64,000 nt of DNA from Erwinia rhapontici (GTDB taxonomy: Bacteria > Pseudomonadota > Gammaproteobacteria > Enterobacterales > Enterobacteriaceae). Each line of letters opens with the position of its first letter. Position 1 is the first letter of the stretch. Shown one piece after another: positions 1-11,430 of this stretch. Position numbers and translations under genes: made by a program. The stretch is taken from assembly GCF_012271765.1 (NCBI RefSeq), contig NZ_VRKO01000017.1, positions 124,001 to 188,000 of the forward strand. The letters are read 5' to 3'. The notes under the pieces are model-generated. The model saw nothing but the letters and a program-made list of their open reading frames with translations. It searched no databases and was not told the origin of the DNA.

Positions 1-149
1 GCGATAACGGTAGATTTGTCGTTCTCTTCAGGAACCAGTGGGTCTTTACCACCAATCTGCATCTGACGTGCGCGACGTGCTGCTACCAGAACCAGGTCAA
101 AACGGTTACCAATTTTTTCTACTGCGTCCTGTACGGTTACGCGTGCCAT
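1..149 (-). CDS. rpoZ: RNA polymerase omega subunit (5' part only)
   Basis: The small omega subunit helps fold beta' and assemble RNA polymerase. The reverse strand from position 149 reads [20 protein letters not shown] and continues in frame to the window edge, matching the conserved N-terminus of enterobacterial RpoZ. About 49 codons are present; the 3' end lies outside the window. The gene follows gmk on the same strand after a gap of about 56 nt, as in the E. coli gmk-rpoZ-spoT operon. Identification is certain from sequence and context. Confidence 0.97.
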   Translation of the reverse strand, partial: MARVTVQDAVEKIGNRFDLVLVAARRARQMQIGGKDPLVPEENDKSTVI

Positions 150-205
150 AAGTGTGATACTCCACGGGTGGTGACGAAATGACTGGGCATCATACTGAGT
201 TGTCC

Positions 206-829
206 TCAGTCTGCCAATAGTTTGCTGATTAAAGCATCATGACGGGCTTTTTGACGAGCCATACGCAGACGCTCTGCACGAATAATGTTTTTCAAATCGG
301 ACAAGGCCAGATCGAAATCATCATTCACGATCAGGTAATCGTACTCTGCGTAATGGCTCATTTCGGCAACAGCCTGCGCCATACGCTTGGTAATCACTTC
401 TTCGCTGTCCTGGCCGCGGCCACGCAGGCGGCGGTCCAGTTCGTCTTTCGACGGTGGCAGCACAAAAATGCTGCGGGCTGCCGGCATTTTCTCGCGAATC
501 TGTTTTGCACCCTGCCAGTCAATATCAAGAAACACATCAACGCCAGTCGACAACACTTGTTCAATCGCTTTACGCGATGTTCCATAGTAATTGCCGAACA
601 CTTCAGCATGTTCGAGGAACGCATCTTCGCTGATCATGGTGCGGAATTCGTCGTGATTGACGAAGTAATAGTGCTCACCGTGATTTTCACCCGGCCGTAC
701 CCCACGTGTGGTGTGGGAAACAGATACCTGAGTATCGTACAGCGGTTGCGTTTTCAACAACGCCTGAATCAGACTGGATTTACCCGCGCCGCTGGGGGCG
801 GAAACAATAAAAAGTGTACCTTGAGCCAT
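206..829 (-). CDS. gmk: guanylate kinase
   Basis: Phosphorylates GMP to GDP with ATP in cytosolic purine salvage and synthesis. The protein has 207 residues, the E. coli length, starting [20 protein letters not shown] with the P-loop at about residues 11-19. The frame stays open upstream to 1012, but family alignment places the start at 829, so the extra 61 codons are rejected. The reading [15 protein letters not shown] (GMP-binding region) and the C-terminal [12 protein letters not shown] are typical. It precedes rpoZ and is divergent from ligB. Confidence 0.97.
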   Translation of the reverse strand: MAQGTLFIVSAPSGAGKSSLIQALLKTQPLYDTQVSVSHTTRGVRPGENHGEHYYFVNHDEFRTMISEDAFLEHAEVFGNYYGTSRKAIEQVLSTGVDVFLDIDWQGAKQIREKMPAARSIFVLPPSKDELDRRLRGRGQDSEEVITKRMAQAVAEMSHYAEYDYLIVNDDFDLALSDLKNIIRAERLRMARQKARHDALISKLLAD

Positions 830-996
830 GATTATTCTTGATATGCCAATAAAGCGGAGTCTACTTCCTGCACAGTATACACAGGTGCAGCGCGTGATGC
901 AGCGTTTAGGCCCTGTAATACGCCTTTTTCTGTCGAAATGGACAATGTTTCTCAAGTTTTTTGTCGTGTGATGTGCCCTGCAGCAGAAACCCCTGA

Positions 997-3386
<2,390 letters not shown>

Positions 3387-3876
3387 TGCCATCTCCTTAA
3401 AACCTGGCGGCAATCCTAAGGGGTTAGCGTCAAAACGGCGACTGAAATTTTCACAGGGGAAGCCTTGTCGTATGAGGCGGCTCAACGGGGGGCCACTAAC
3501 GATGAATGCCGTAGCAAAACAATAAATGCGTGGAGATGAAATAGGAATGAGTGTAAATGGATGTTTTCAGAATGGAGTCTGTCTGATTTTATTGATTATT
3601 ATTGTTTGATAAATAAGTCTCTCTGTGTTTGGTTTTACAGTTATATTTTATGATTTTTTTGTTCTAAAGTGTTCAGATTTTATTTATAAATATCCAGCTG
3701 GTTATAATTATCATCATTAATTTATGTTTTTTTTATTACAGGTAAGTCAATGCTTTGCTTTTATATGGTGCAAATTGCTTGCCATTCCGTACTGAGCGCA
3801 TTTAAGATGTTTTGTGAAATTGTTAATGAACGGAATGTTTATTCAGGGCTGTGATGATAATCTACATGGAGGGAGT
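3387..3876. other. AT-rich intergenic region upstream of the response regulator
   Basis: A 490-nt stretch with no supported gene. From about 3540 to 3830 it is strikingly AT-rich, with poly-T and TTTATTA-like runs, unlike the flanking core genes. This fits an H-NS-silenced promoter region of an acquired regulator (inference). A short open frame from 3814 runs into the regulator but lacks a convincing ribosome-binding site. Confidence 0.6.
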
Positions 3877-4521
3877 ATGTCTAACCGGCACACAATAGCA
3901 ATCTCTGATGACCACCCACATATCATATATTCGATAAAGATGCTGTTCGAAAATAGCGATTTGTTCGTTGTTTCAAACGAAACAATATGTGGGAAAAACT
4001 TATTGTCAGGTCTGGCTTCTAAACAAACGGACATAGTTATTACTGATTTTTCATTGAGTTCAGACCGTTCGACGATGGATGGGTTTGCCAAGCTTCGTGC
4101 TCTAAAAGGGCGGTTTCCTGATGTGAAGGTTGTCCTGCTTACCTCACAAAGTAATACAGCCATTCTGAGAAGTGCATGCGATTATGGCGTTAAGTCAATC
4201 GTTAGTAAATCTGACCCTGTAGAGGAAACGGTAATGGCTTGCCAACACGTCATGACCCAGCAAGGGTATTTCTTCTCTTCATCATGTAGCCATGTTAAGA
4301 ATTATCTAGTAAAAGGAAAGGAAAAAGGAAGCCCTCTTACTCCTAAAGAGTTAGAGGTGATTAGACTATTCTCTTCTGGATACACGTTGTCAGAAATTGC
4401 AGTGCGCCAAAACAGAACCATCAGCACAATTTCCACTCAAAAGTATAATGCGATGCGTAGGCTGGGTGTCTCCTCTAACATTGAGCTGATACGCTATGCA
4501 TACGCAAAAGGGTTAATCTAG
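3877..4521 (+). CDS. orphan NarL/RcsB-type response regulator
   Basis: A 214-residue two-domain transcription factor. The receiver domain (about 5-120) has the acidic pair D11/D12, phosphoacceptor D57 in ITDFSL, the LLTS switch region and K111. The LuxR-type helix-turn-helix (about 154-210) begins LTPKELEVIRLFSSGYTLSE. Overall it resembles RcsB, and the receiver appears competent for phosphorylation. Start at 3877 is chosen because GGAGGG lies just upstream; an in-frame ATG at 3814 has no such site. No histidine kinase is adjacent, so the partner is unknown. It sits in AT-rich DNA between core genes and looks horizontally acquired (inference). Targets cannot be deduced. Confidence 0.85.
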   Translation: MSNRHTIAISDDHPHIIYSIKMLFENSDLFVVSNETICGKNLLSGLASKQTDIVITDFSLSSDRSTMDGFAKLRALKGRFPDVKVVLLTSQSNTAILRSACDYGVKSIVSKSDPVEETVMACQHVMTQQGYFFSSSCSHVKNYLVKGKEKGSPLTPKELEVIRLFSSGYTLSEIAVRQNRTISTISTQKYNAMRRLGVSSNIELIRYAYAKGLI

Positions 4522-4640
4522 TTTTTTGGTATCGTAAGGTAAAAATAGTATTTAGTTGGAAGGTTATTTCCATTTTTTCAGTTGTAGCGATTATTTCTAA
4601 TGCGGTTGTTCTTATTTTTGGTAGCGACACCAAGACGAAA

Positions 4641-4676
4641 ATGCCCCAGGTGATTAACTGTCATCACGAGGGGCAT
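4641..4676 (-). terminator. long imperfect hairpin downstream of the MFS gene
   Basis: ATGCCCC and GGGGCAT arms with an inner GTGAT/ATCAC pairing form a two-step hairpin. Read on the minus strand it is followed by TTTTCGTC, a weak U-tract, so it could end leftward transcription from the MFS gene or a read-through product. Otherwise nothing is seen between 4522 and 4837 except the second hairpin. Confidence 0.45.
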
Positions 4677-4766
4677 CATTGGGGCAGTATTACCCATGTG
4701 GGGCAAGTGGTATCTGTCGGACATTCAGTCCTTCTGTTCTGCAAGAGAACAGCACGCTCGAATCGT

Positions 4767-4794
4767 GAGAGACCAGGGCAAAGCCTGGTCTCTC
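4767..4794. repeat. perfect intergenic inverted repeat
   Basis: GAGAGACCAGG (4767-4777) and its exact reverse complement (4784-4794) form an 11-bp stem with a 6-nt loop, between the convergent regulator and MFS genes. Neither strand has a U-tract after it, so it may act as an mRNA-stabilising or Rho-linked hairpin rather than a classical terminator. Confidence 0.6.
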
Positions 4795-4837
4795 GATGTG
4801 GGAAGCGTTATTTCCCGTCAGCAGCCTGTCTGACGAC

Positions 4838-6196
4838 TTACAATTTTTCCCAGGCTTTTTTCAGTCCGGTTTCTTCATCGGGGTCGGCTCCCTGTGCCGA
4901 GGTTGCTTCTTCTTCCGTCAGCGATTCGCTATCAAAAGAGGGCATCGTTTCCTCAATCATCTGTTCATCAAATGCCGGATTCAGTGCCGGAGAAAGCGGA
5001 GAACTCATCAGGCTGTCTGGCATCGCAATATGTGGAACGGGCGCATCCTCAACAAATTGTGCCTCGTCTTCCTTCACTGTTCTGCTCAGGCCGACAATGA
5101 TCAGGCCACACAGCGCAAAGAAGGCATAAAGCGTATTGCCCCCCAGAGGCTCCATTAGCAGGCCTACGACCAGTGGACCAATACTGGCGCCGACACCAAA
5201 GGCCATCAGCAGGCACGCTGCCAGTGAGACGCGTCTTTCCGGCTCAACCAGGTCATTCGCCAGAGCGACAGCCAGAGGATATAGCGAAAACTGCAGCATA
5301 CTGACGATAAAACCCAGCCCCAGCAGCAGCGAGAAACTGATGTGTGGCAGGACTGCCAGGGGTAGCGCTGCAACAATCAGCACAATGGCATTTAGTCGCA
5401 TCAGCAGGGTGCGGTTATAGCGATCAGACAACCAGCTGAGAGGAAACTGTGCGACCAGCCCGGCAAAAATAGCGATGGCCATAAACAGACCGGTTTGGCC
5501 TGTTGTCAGATCTTGCTGACTGGCATAAACCGGTGCCAGTCCATAAAAAGAGCCGACCAGCATGCCAATAGCGAGGGTGGTTGCGAGTACTTTAGGGATA
5601 GCACCGATAAAATACCGCAACTCCATCGGGGCTGGGGAAAGCTGGCGGGCGTGTGTCCGCGTGGTCAAGGCAATTGGCACCAGACAGAGTGAGAAACAGA
5701 GGGCGATTAACAGCAACGTGCTCAGACCCAGATCGGTTTGCAGCATCAGCACCACCTGCCCGAGCGACATGCCGAGGTAGGTCGCCACCATATAGCAGCC
5801 AAAGACTTTGCCACGCTGTTCAGATTCTGACTGGTCGTTAAGCCAGCTTTCCAGCACCATATATTGGCACATCATGCACAGACCGATGATCAACCGCAGC
5901 CCGACCCAGACCGGGATAAACCCGGTTAGCCCGTGGCACAGCACGGCCGCGGTAATAATACCGGCGCAGGAAACATAGGTACGAATATGGCCGACGCGGG
6001 CGATGAGAAAATGACCCACTTTGCCGCCGATCACCAGGCCGATGTAGTTCGCTGCAATAATGGCCCCGATCAGACCGCCGGAGACATGGGCCGATGTCAG
6101 ACGCAGGGAAACATAGGTCGTCAGCAACCCGGAACCGAGCAGCATTAACAGCGTAGTGGTATAAAGCGGGAAAAACACGCCTAACGTCTTGTTCAC
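4838..6196 (-). CDS. MFS transporter, YcaD-like
   Basis: A 452-residue major-facilitator protein with about 12 hydrophobic segments over residues 5-385. The loop 2-3 motif appears as GGKVGHFLIARVGHIRTY near residue 57, and the second-half counterpart is SWLSDRYNRTLLMR. It resembles E. coli YcaD-type permeases by pattern (VLESWLNDQSESEQRGKVFGCYM). The last ~65 residues form an unusual acidic, low-complexity cytoplasmic tail rich in D, E, S and P. Substrate unknown. It stands alone on the minus strand. Confidence 0.8.
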   Translation of the reverse strand: MNKTLGVFFPLYTTTLLMLLGSGLLTTYVSLRLTSAHVSGGLIGAIIAANYIGLVIGGKVGHFLIARVGHIRTYVSCAGIITAAVLCHGLTGFIPVWVGLRLIIGLCMMCQYMVLESWLNDQSESEQRGKVFGCYMVATYLGMSLGQVVLMLQTDLGLSTLLLIALCFSLCLVPIALTTRTHARQLSPAPMELRYFIGAIPKVLATTLAIGMLVGSFYGLAPVYASQQDLTTGQTGLFMAIAIFAGLVAQFPLSWLSDRYNRTLLMRLNAIVLIVAALPLAVLPHISFSLLLGLGFIVSMLQFSLYPLAVALANDLVEPERRVSLAACLLMAFGVGASIGPLVVGLLMEPLGGNTLYAFFALCGLIIVGLSRTVKEDEAQFVEDAPVPHIAMPDSLMSSPLSPALNPAFDEQMIEETMPSFDSESLTEEEATSAQGADPDEETGLKKAWEKL

Positions 6197-6319
6197 TCTG
6201 CCTCCTGGGGAATATTGAACCGGTCCGTTGAGCGCCGTACGCCCCTAACACCGTGCGGGTGCCTTGTGATACTAGCAGTTTCAATCCTGAGGGCAAATCG
6301 GGCGGGTGAGGAAAGGGAA

Positions 6320-6341
6320 CCAGTAGCGCAGAGGCTACTGG
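6320..6341 (-). terminator. hairpin at the yjdM 3' end
   Basis: CCAGTAGC and GCTACTGG pair around a 6-nt loop immediately after the yjdM stop on the minus strand, followed in that direction by a pyrimidine-rich TTCCCTTTCC stretch. Probable terminator; the U-tract is imperfect. Confidence 0.6.
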
Positions 6342-6347
6342 CTGGGA

Positions 6348-6686
6348 TCAGTTCTTTTTCACAAACTCAGACTTCAATTTCATCGGGCCAAAGCCATCGA
6401 TTTTGCAGTCAATATTGTGGTCACCTTCTACCAGGCGAATGCTTTTTACTTTGGTGCCAATCTTCAGCGGTGTTGAACTGCCTTTGACTTTAAGGTCTTT
6501 AATCACCGTGACGCTATCGCCATCTGCCAGCAGGTTGCCGTTGGCATCTTTAACAATCAGGGTGTCATCAGTCGCGGCGTCAGCGCCATCAGCCCACACG
6601 TGGCCACATTCCGGGCAGTTGAGCATCACGCCATCTTGCCAGCTATATTCTGAGTGACATTTTGGGCAAGGAGGTAACGTTTCCAT
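6348..6686 (-). CDS. yjdM: zinc-ribbon protein YjdM (PhnA family)
   Basis: A 112-residue protein. An N-terminal zinc ribbon (CPKC at about 8-11, CPEC at about 24-27) precedes the nearly invariant PhnA/YjdM core, including [17 protein letters not shown] and [20 protein letters not shown]. The family is widespread; despite the old name phnA it is not the phosphonoacetate hydrolase, and its function is unclear. Single gene with its own 3' hairpin. Confidence 0.92.
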   Translation of the reverse strand: METLPPCPKCHSEYSWQDGVMLNCPECGHVWADGADAATDDTLIVKDANGNLLADGDSVTVIKDLKVKGSSTPLKIGTKVKSIRLVEGDHNIDCKIDGFGPMKLKSEFVKKN

Positions 6687-6902
6687 GATAATCCTTAAGT
6701 AAATCCATAATAAAGTAAGGGGATAGTTTACCTTGTCGGAGACGTTCTTCCTATTGCTGTTTGGCCGAGGATTTTGATACCTGCACAGTATCTCGCAGAG
6801 AACGCAGCGGCTGCTGACCTGATACTCGATGCGTCAGATATTGTGGTTCTGAATAATATTCACTGTAAAATCGCTATGAAAGGAATCAATGTTTAACTTT
6901 AA

Positions 6903-7040
6903 TCGCTGTCTAAAGGCCAGATGGATATAGTGATCATCGGGGAAATAAGTCTGCACAGCGAACAGGATTTCAGTTTTCACTGGATCTATCGTGAGCCGCT
7001 GTTGCTGGCGGCGGGAAAACAGCATAAAAAAGCCCTGTAA
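6903..7040 (+). pseudogene. remnant of a LysR-type regulator effector domain
   Basis: An open stretch bounded by TAA at 6900 and TAA at 7038 encodes SLSKGQMDIVIIGEISLHSE and then FHWIYREPLLLAAGKQH. This resembles the LysR substrate-binding domain pattern in which a 'GxLDxxI' strand is followed by 'EPLxLxxxxxHP'. No start, HTH domain or further domain is present, and the end runs into the yicC terminator, so it looks like a decayed fragment. In E. coli this slot between yicG and yicC holds dinD. A database search would settle it. Confidence 0.45.
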
Positions 7041-7053
7041 ACAGGGCTTTTTT
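7026..7053 (-). terminator. intrinsic terminator of yicC
   Basis: AAAAAAGCCCTGT and ACAGGGCTTTTTT form a strong stem with T-runs on both strands, 18 nt after the yicC stop on the minus strand. The symmetry makes it potentially bidirectional. Confidence 0.9.
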
Positions 7054-7070
7054 ACACAGTGAGCATCGCA

Positions 7071-7934
7071 TTACTCGATGTTCTGAATCTGTTCTCTCAT
7101 CTGCTCAATCAGCACTTTCAGCTCAATGGCAGAAGCGGTGATATCAGCATTAATGGATTTTGATCCCAGTGTGTTCGACTCACGGTTGAACTCCTGCATC
7201 ATAAAGTCGAGGCGGCGGCCGACCGCTTCCTTCTTCTTCAGGATGTTATAGGTTTCTTTCACATGGGCTTCCAGACGGTCCAGCTCTTCCGCGACGTCCA
7301 CACGCTGCGCCAGCATTACCAGCTCTTGCTCCAGGCGATTATTTTCCAGCTGTACCTGCGCCTCTTCCAGGCGGGTAACCAGTCGTTCACGTTGCCATTT
7401 GAGTACTTCTGGCATATGCGTACGGACTTTGATCACTTCCGCGCTCACCCCTTCCAGACGCTGTTCAATCAGCGCTTTCAGAGCCGTGCCTTCGCTTTCA
7501 CGCGCAATAATAAATTCGTCGATGGCAGCATCCAGCGCCTTCAGCAACTGGGCAGAAATCGCATCCAGATCCTGCTCTTCGGCTGACATCACGCCAGGCC
7601 AGCGCAGGATATCGACCGGATTGATTTCACCCTCGTCGCTCTGCATTTTGACCCAGTTGGCAGCCTGCACCAGCTGGATGGCCAGTTTTTCATTCAGTAC
7701 CAGCGAACTTTGGGCACGCGGGTCAGCGTCGAAACGCAGGTTAACTTCGATTTTCCCACGGGTTAGACGATTACGAATGCGTTCACGAATTACCGGTTCC
7801 AGGCCACGAAACTGCTCTGGCAGACGAATATAGGTTTCAAGATAGCGCTGGTTGACGGAACGCAGCTCCCAGGCTGCGCTGCCCCATTCGCCTTTCGTTT
7901 CGCGTCGGGCATAAGCTGTCATGCTGCGGATCAT
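7071..7934 (-). CDS. yicC: YicC/YloC-family endoribonuclease
   Basis: A 287-residue protein of the YicC/YloC family, metal-dependent endoribonucleases implicated in sRNA turnover (known from family members). The N-terminus IRSMTAYARRETKGEWGSAA and C-terminal VGRRLDFMMQEFNRESNTLG are diagnostic, with long charged helices between (residues ~100-230). Full length. It is followed by a strong terminator and is convergent to no gene; rph lies farther downstream on the plus strand, as in E. coli apart from the inserted genes. Confidence 0.94.
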   Translation of the reverse strand: MIRSMTAYARRETKGEWGSAAWELRSVNQRYLETYIRLPEQFRGLEPVIRERIRNRLTRGKIEVNLRFDADPRAQSSLVLNEKLAIQLVQAANWVKMQSDEGEINPVDILRWPGVMSAEEQDLDAISAQLLKALDAAIDEFIIARESEGTALKALIEQRLEGVSAEVIKVRTHMPEVLKWQRERLVTRLEEAQVQLENNRLEQELVMLAQRVDVAEELDRLEAHVKETYNILKKKEAVGRRLDFMMQEFNRESNTLGSKSINADITASAIELKVLIEQMREQIQNIE

Positions 7935-8089
7935 TTTGCGTACCGTTATTAGGAAAAGATGCAGCGATTATAGCGATGCTGACGATGCCTTAACAGGCAT
8001 TCGGTCAAATGGCCGTGTTTTGGCTGACGTTTTGTTGCCAGAAGCTTAAGATGCCGAAATAAGAAACATCACTCACTTCAGGAGCCACT

Positions 8090-8518
8090 ATGATGCCGCG
8101 CGTATTCACATTTTCCCTTCTGGTACTGGCGCTGTCAGGCTGCACGACACCGTCACGGCCAGCCAGCCAGATGACCGCCCCGATCTGTACCGTGGGCGAC
8201 GCCCTGACGCAAACTACCCTCTACTTCGGTCTGAATCGCCCGCAGGGTGCCGTTATCACCGAGGCAGAATGGCAGACGTTTGTTGATTCAGAAGTCACAC
8301 CTCGCTTCAAAGCAGGGTTGACGGTCTTTGCGGCAAAAGGGCAGTGGCTGGGAAATGATGGAAAACTGGCGCGGGAAAACAGCAAGGCGCTGCTGCTGAT
8401 CCATGCTCCGGATAAAGCCAGTGAACAGGGGATTGAGGCACTGCGTGCTATTTATAAACAGCGCTTTGCCCAAGATTCAGTGATGCGGGTGGATGCGGCG
8501 GCCTGTGTGGCGTTCTGA
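8090..8518 (+). CDS. DUF3574 lipoprotein
   Basis: A 142-residue protein starting after an AGGAG site. A lipoprotein signal ends at LALSGC, with the lipobox cysteine near residue 18, so it is expected to be membrane-anchored in the envelope. The mature part matches the DUF3574 pattern: TTLYFGLNRPQG, EWQTFVDSEVTPRFKAGLTV, GKLARENSKALLLIH and AIYKQRFAQDSVMRVD. Function unknown. It lies alone between yicC and the nucleoside transporter, with a shared hairpin at its 3' end. Confidence 0.85.
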   Translation: MMPRVFTFSLLVLALSGCTTPSRPASQMTAPICTVGDALTQTTLYFGLNRPQGAVITEAEWQTFVDSEVTPRFKAGLTVFAAKGQWLGNDGKLARENSKALLLIHAPDKASEQGIEALRAIYKQRFAQDSVMRVDAAACVAF

Positions 8519-8536
8519 CCTGTCTTTTAATCAAGA

Positions 8537-8562
8537 ACACCCGGCGCGAATGCGCCGGGTGT
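8537..8562. terminator. GC-rich hairpin between convergent genes
   Basis: ACACCCGGCGC and its exact complement form an 11-bp stem with a GAAT tetraloop, between the lipoprotein and nupC-type stops. No strong U-tract on either side; it is nevertheless the only terminator-like structure for both genes. Confidence 0.65.
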
Positions 8563-8567
8563 AGAGA

Positions 8568-9752
8568 TTACAGCACCAACCCGGCAAAGGCTGCAGAGAG
8601 CAAGCTGACCAGCGTGGAGCCGTAAATCAGCTTCAGGCCGTAGCGTGAAACCACATTCCCCTGTTGCTCATTCAACCCTTTTATCGCCCCGGCGACGATG
8701 CCGATAGAGGCAAAGTTCGCGAAGGAGACCAGGAACACCGACAGAATACCCAGTCCGCGCGGCGACAATTCTGCGGCGATTTTCTTCAGCTCAATCATGG
8801 CCACAAACTCGTTCGTTACCAGCTTTGTCGCCATAATACTGGCAGCCGGCAGAGCATCTGCGGTCGGGATGCCAATCAGCCACGCAAATGGCCAGAACAC
8901 ATAGCCAAGGATCTGCTGGAAGCTAATGCCGAAAACGGCTGAGAAAACGGCATTCACCGCTGCAATTAAGGCGATAAAGCCAATCAGCATGGCCAGAATT
9001 ATCATCGCCACTTTAAAGCCAGCCAGAATGTATTCACCCAGCATTTCAAAGAAGCTCTGATCTTCGTGCAGCTTTTCCAGACGAATCTCCGGCTCATCGC
9101 CCACCGGTGTCGGGTTGATAATCGACAGGATGATAAAGGTACTGAACATGTTAAGGATCAGCGCCGCCACAACATAGCGTGGCTCAATCATCGACATATA
9201 GGCGCCAACAATCGACAGCGACACGGTGGACATCGCGGCCGCTGCCATTGAGTAGAGGCGACGTGGTGAAATCTCTGCCAGGATACCTTTATAGGCGATA
9301 AAGTTTTCCGACTGGCCGAGGATCAGCGTGCTGACGGCATTAAATGACTCCAGCTTACCCATACCGTTAACTTTAGAGAGAACGGTGCCAACGCCCCTGA
9401 TCAACAGCGGCAGAATTTTAAGGTGCTGCAAAATCCCGATCAGGGCAGAGATAAAGACAATTGGGCAGAGCACGCCGAGGAAGATAAACGCCAGCCCCTG
9501 TGAACTCATCCCGCCGAAGACAAAATCGGTTCCCTGCGCTGCGTATTTCAGCAGAACCTCAAAGAAGCCTGAAAAGACGGTAACAACGGTCAGCCCACCA
9601 GAAGCGTGCAGGAAGAACCAGGCGAGGGCAGCTTCAATGACAACCAGTTGCAACAGCACGCGTGGGCGAATTTTTTTCCGGTCATTACTGAACAGTAACG
9701 CCAGGCAGCAGATAATGGCCAGGGCCAGAATAAAATGAAAAACAGAGGTCAT
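8568..9752 (-). CDS. NupC-family concentrative nucleoside transporter
   Basis: An inner-membrane proton/nucleoside symporter of the concentrative nucleoside transporter family. The protein has 394 residues if it starts at [10 protein letters not shown] (9752); an in-frame ATG five codons upstream is possible, and neither has a good ribosome-binding site. Family signatures include [37 protein letters not shown] and the C-terminal [12 protein letters not shown]...[13 protein letters not shown] pattern. About ten hydrophobic segments. Enterobacteria carry several paralogues (nupC, nupX, psuT), and I cannot say which one this is. Confidence 0.85.
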   Translation of the reverse strand: MTSVFHFILALAIICCLALLFSNDRKKIRPRVLLQLVVIEAALAWFFLHASGGLTVVTVFSGFFEVLLKYAAQGTDFVFGGMSSQGLAFIFLGVLCPIVFISALIGILQHLKILPLLIRGVGTVLSKVNGMGKLESFNAVSTLILGQSENFIAYKGILAEISPRRLYSMAAAAMSTVSLSIVGAYMSMIEPRYVVAALILNMFSTFIILSIINPTPVGDEPEIRLEKLHEDQSFFEMLGEYILAGFKVAMIILAMLIGFIALIAAVNAVFSAVFGISFQQILGYVFWPFAWLIGIPTADALPAASIMATKLVTNEFVAMIELKKIAAELSPRGLGILSVFLVSFANFASIGIVAGAIKGLNEQQGNVVSRYGLKLIYGSTLVSLLSAAFAGLVL

Positions 9753-9966
9753 ACGCAGGTCCGGCATGAGGAATGATTGATGATGAGAGGCATTTAGCCA
9801 TATTTCAGTTTGATTTACATCCAGCCGGGCGCTATCTGGCTGTTTTAGCGTTTAAATAGTCGTTATTTTCATAACAAACTGCGTTCAGTTTCGCCTGCGA
9901 TAGGCAATCCATGGCGAAATCCGTATAATGCGCAGCCAATTATGTTTAGCTAGCCGGAGAGAAATT

Positions 9967-10683
9967 ATGCGTCCATCAGGCCGTAGCGCACAACAGGTGC
10001 GCCCCGTCACCCTGACCCGTCATTACACCAAACATGCAGAAGGCTCTGTGCTGGTTGAATTCGGTGATACCAAAGTTCTGTGTACCGCCACCATTGATGA
10101 AGGCGTACCACGTTTTCTGAAAGGTCAGGGCCAGGGTTGGGTCACCGCCGAATACGGCATGCTGCCACGTGCCACCCACAGCCGTAATGCGCGTGAAGCG
10201 GCTAAAGGGAAGCAGGGCGGTCGTACCCTGGAAATCCAGCGTTTAATCGCCCGCTCGCTGCGTGCGGCAATTGATCTGAAGGCGCTGGGTGAATTCACCA
10301 TTACCCTGGACTGTGACGTGTTACAGGCCGACGGTGGCACCCGTACTGCCTCCATCACCGGAGCTTGCGTGGCACTGGCTGATGCGCTGAACCATCTCGT
10401 CTCTATCGGTAAGCTGAAGACTAACCCGATGAAAGGCATGGTCGCCGCGATCTCTGTTGGCATCGTCAAGGGCGAAGCGCTGTGCGATCTGGAGTACGTT
10501 GAGGACTCTGCCGCCGAAACCGACATGAATGTGGTGATGACGGAAGACGGTCGCATGATTGAAGTGCAGGGCACCGCAGAAGGTGAACCGTTCACTCATG
10601 ACGAACTGCTGAAGCTGTTGGAGCTGGCACGAGGCGGTATCGATACTCTGGTTGCAGCGCAAAAAGCGGCGCTGGCCAACTGA
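9967..10683 (+). CDS. rph: ribonuclease PH
   Basis: A phosphate-dependent 3'-5' exoribonuclease that trims tRNA precursors. The protein has 238 residues and starts [20 protein letters not shown]; a GGAGAG site precedes the ATG. Signature stretches: [37 protein letters not shown] and [19 protein letters not shown]. It is intact, unlike the frameshifted rph-1 allele of E. coli K-12, so polarity on pyrE should be normal. Upstream in-frame codons to 9928 are excluded by alignment. Confidence 0.96.
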   Translation: MRPSGRSAQQVRPVTLTRHYTKHAEGSVLVEFGDTKVLCTATIDEGVPRFLKGQGQGWVTAEYGMLPRATHSRNAREAAKGKQGGRTLEIQRLIARSLRAAIDLKALGEFTITLDCDVLQADGGTRTASITGACVALADALNHLVSIGKLKTNPMKGMVAAISVGIVKGEALCDLEYVEDSAAETDMNVVMTEDGRMIEVQGTAEGEPFTHDELLKLLELARGGIDTLVAAQKAALAN

Positions 10684-10690
10684 TTTTTTC

Positions 10691-10715
10691 AGGCGACGAT
10701 GAAGTCGCCTTTTTT
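10691..10715 (+). promoter_or_regulatory. pyrE attenuator
   Basis: AGGCGAC and GTCGCCT form a stem followed by TTTTTT, 8 nt after the rph stop and 25 nt before pyrE. In E. coli this same site is the UTP-sensed attenuator: close coupling of ribosomes translating rph to polymerase at low UTP prevents termination. Sequence and position match; the mechanism is taken from E. coli. Confidence 0.88.
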
Positions 10716-10740
10716 ATGCCCCCTATTTGAGGAAAACGAC

Positions 10741-11382
10741 ATGAAAGCCTGGCAGCGCCAATTTATCGAATTCGCCATCAACAAGCAGGTGCTGAAGTTT
10801 GGTGAGTTCACGCTGAAATCAGGGCGCAAAAGCCCTTATTTCTTTAACGCCGGTCTGTTCAATACCGGGCGTGATCTTGCCCTGCTGGGCCGTTTCTATG
10901 CCCAGGCACTGGTGGATTCGGGTATCGATTTCGATCTGGTCTTTGGCCCAGCCTATAAAGGCATCCCGATTGCGACCACGACGGTGGTAGCTCTGGCCGA
11001 TCATCACGACCGTGATGTTCCTTACTGTTTTAACCGCAAAGAAGCCAAAACCCATGGCGAAGGTGGCACGCTGGTGGGCAGCCCGTTGCAGGGTAAAATC
11101 ATGCTGGTGGATGATGTGATCACTGCAGGCACGGCTATTCGCGAATCGATGGAAATTATCGCGGCGCATCAGGCGACGCTGGCTGGCGTATTGATTTCCC
11201 TCGACCGTCAGGAACGCGGACGTGGCGAAATCTCAGCGATTCAGGAAGTGGAACGTGATTATGGATGTCAGGTGATTTCGATCATCACGCTAAAAGAACT
11301 GATTGCTTACTTGGAAGAACAGCCAGAAATGGCCGATCATCTGATTGCTGTACGTGCTTATCGCAGCGAGTTTGGTATCTGA
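10741..11382 (+). CDS. pyrE: orotate phosphoribosyltransferase
   Basis: Converts orotate and PRPP to orotidine 5'-phosphate in pyrimidine synthesis. The protein has 213 residues; start at 10741 follows GAGGAAAACGAC and matches the family N-terminus [16 protein letters not shown]. The PRPP-binding motif [13 protein letters not shown] lies at about 120-132. It is co-transcribed with rph through the attenuator. The frame is open upstream to 10699, inside the attenuator, and is not used. Confidence 0.97.
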   Translation: MKAWQRQFIEFAINKQVLKFGEFTLKSGRKSPYFFNAGLFNTGRDLALLGRFYAQALVDSGIDFDLVFGPAYKGIPIATTTVVALADHHDRDVPYCFNRKEAKTHGEGGTLVGSPLQGKIMLVDDVITAGTAIRESMEIIAAHQATLAGVLISLDRQERGRGEISAIQEVERDYGCQVISIITLKELIAYLEEQPEMADHLIAVRAYRSEFGI

Positions 11383-11395
11383 CAGGATGTCGTTG

Positions 11396-11427
11396 TGCGG
11401 GCCGACCCTCTTTCTGGTCGACCCGCA
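11396..11427. terminator. hairpin between convergent pyrE and slmA
   Basis: TGCGGGCCGACC and GGTCGACCCGCA pair with one mismatch around an 8-nt pyrimidine loop. It is the only terminator-like element between the two stops and lacks a U-tract. Its sequence style (GGGTCGACC) recurs in other intergenic hairpins of this window. Confidence 0.6.
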
Positions 11428-11430
11428 ACA

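Noticed and set aside
239..841. 200-codon open frame on the plus strand opposite gmk
   Set aside because: Entirely antisense to a certain gene; no start signal and no protein-like pattern.
6834..7025. 63-codon minus-strand frame next to yicC
   Set aside because: Starts inside the yicC terminator and lacks a ribosome-binding site; the opposite strand gives a better explanation (LysR remnant).
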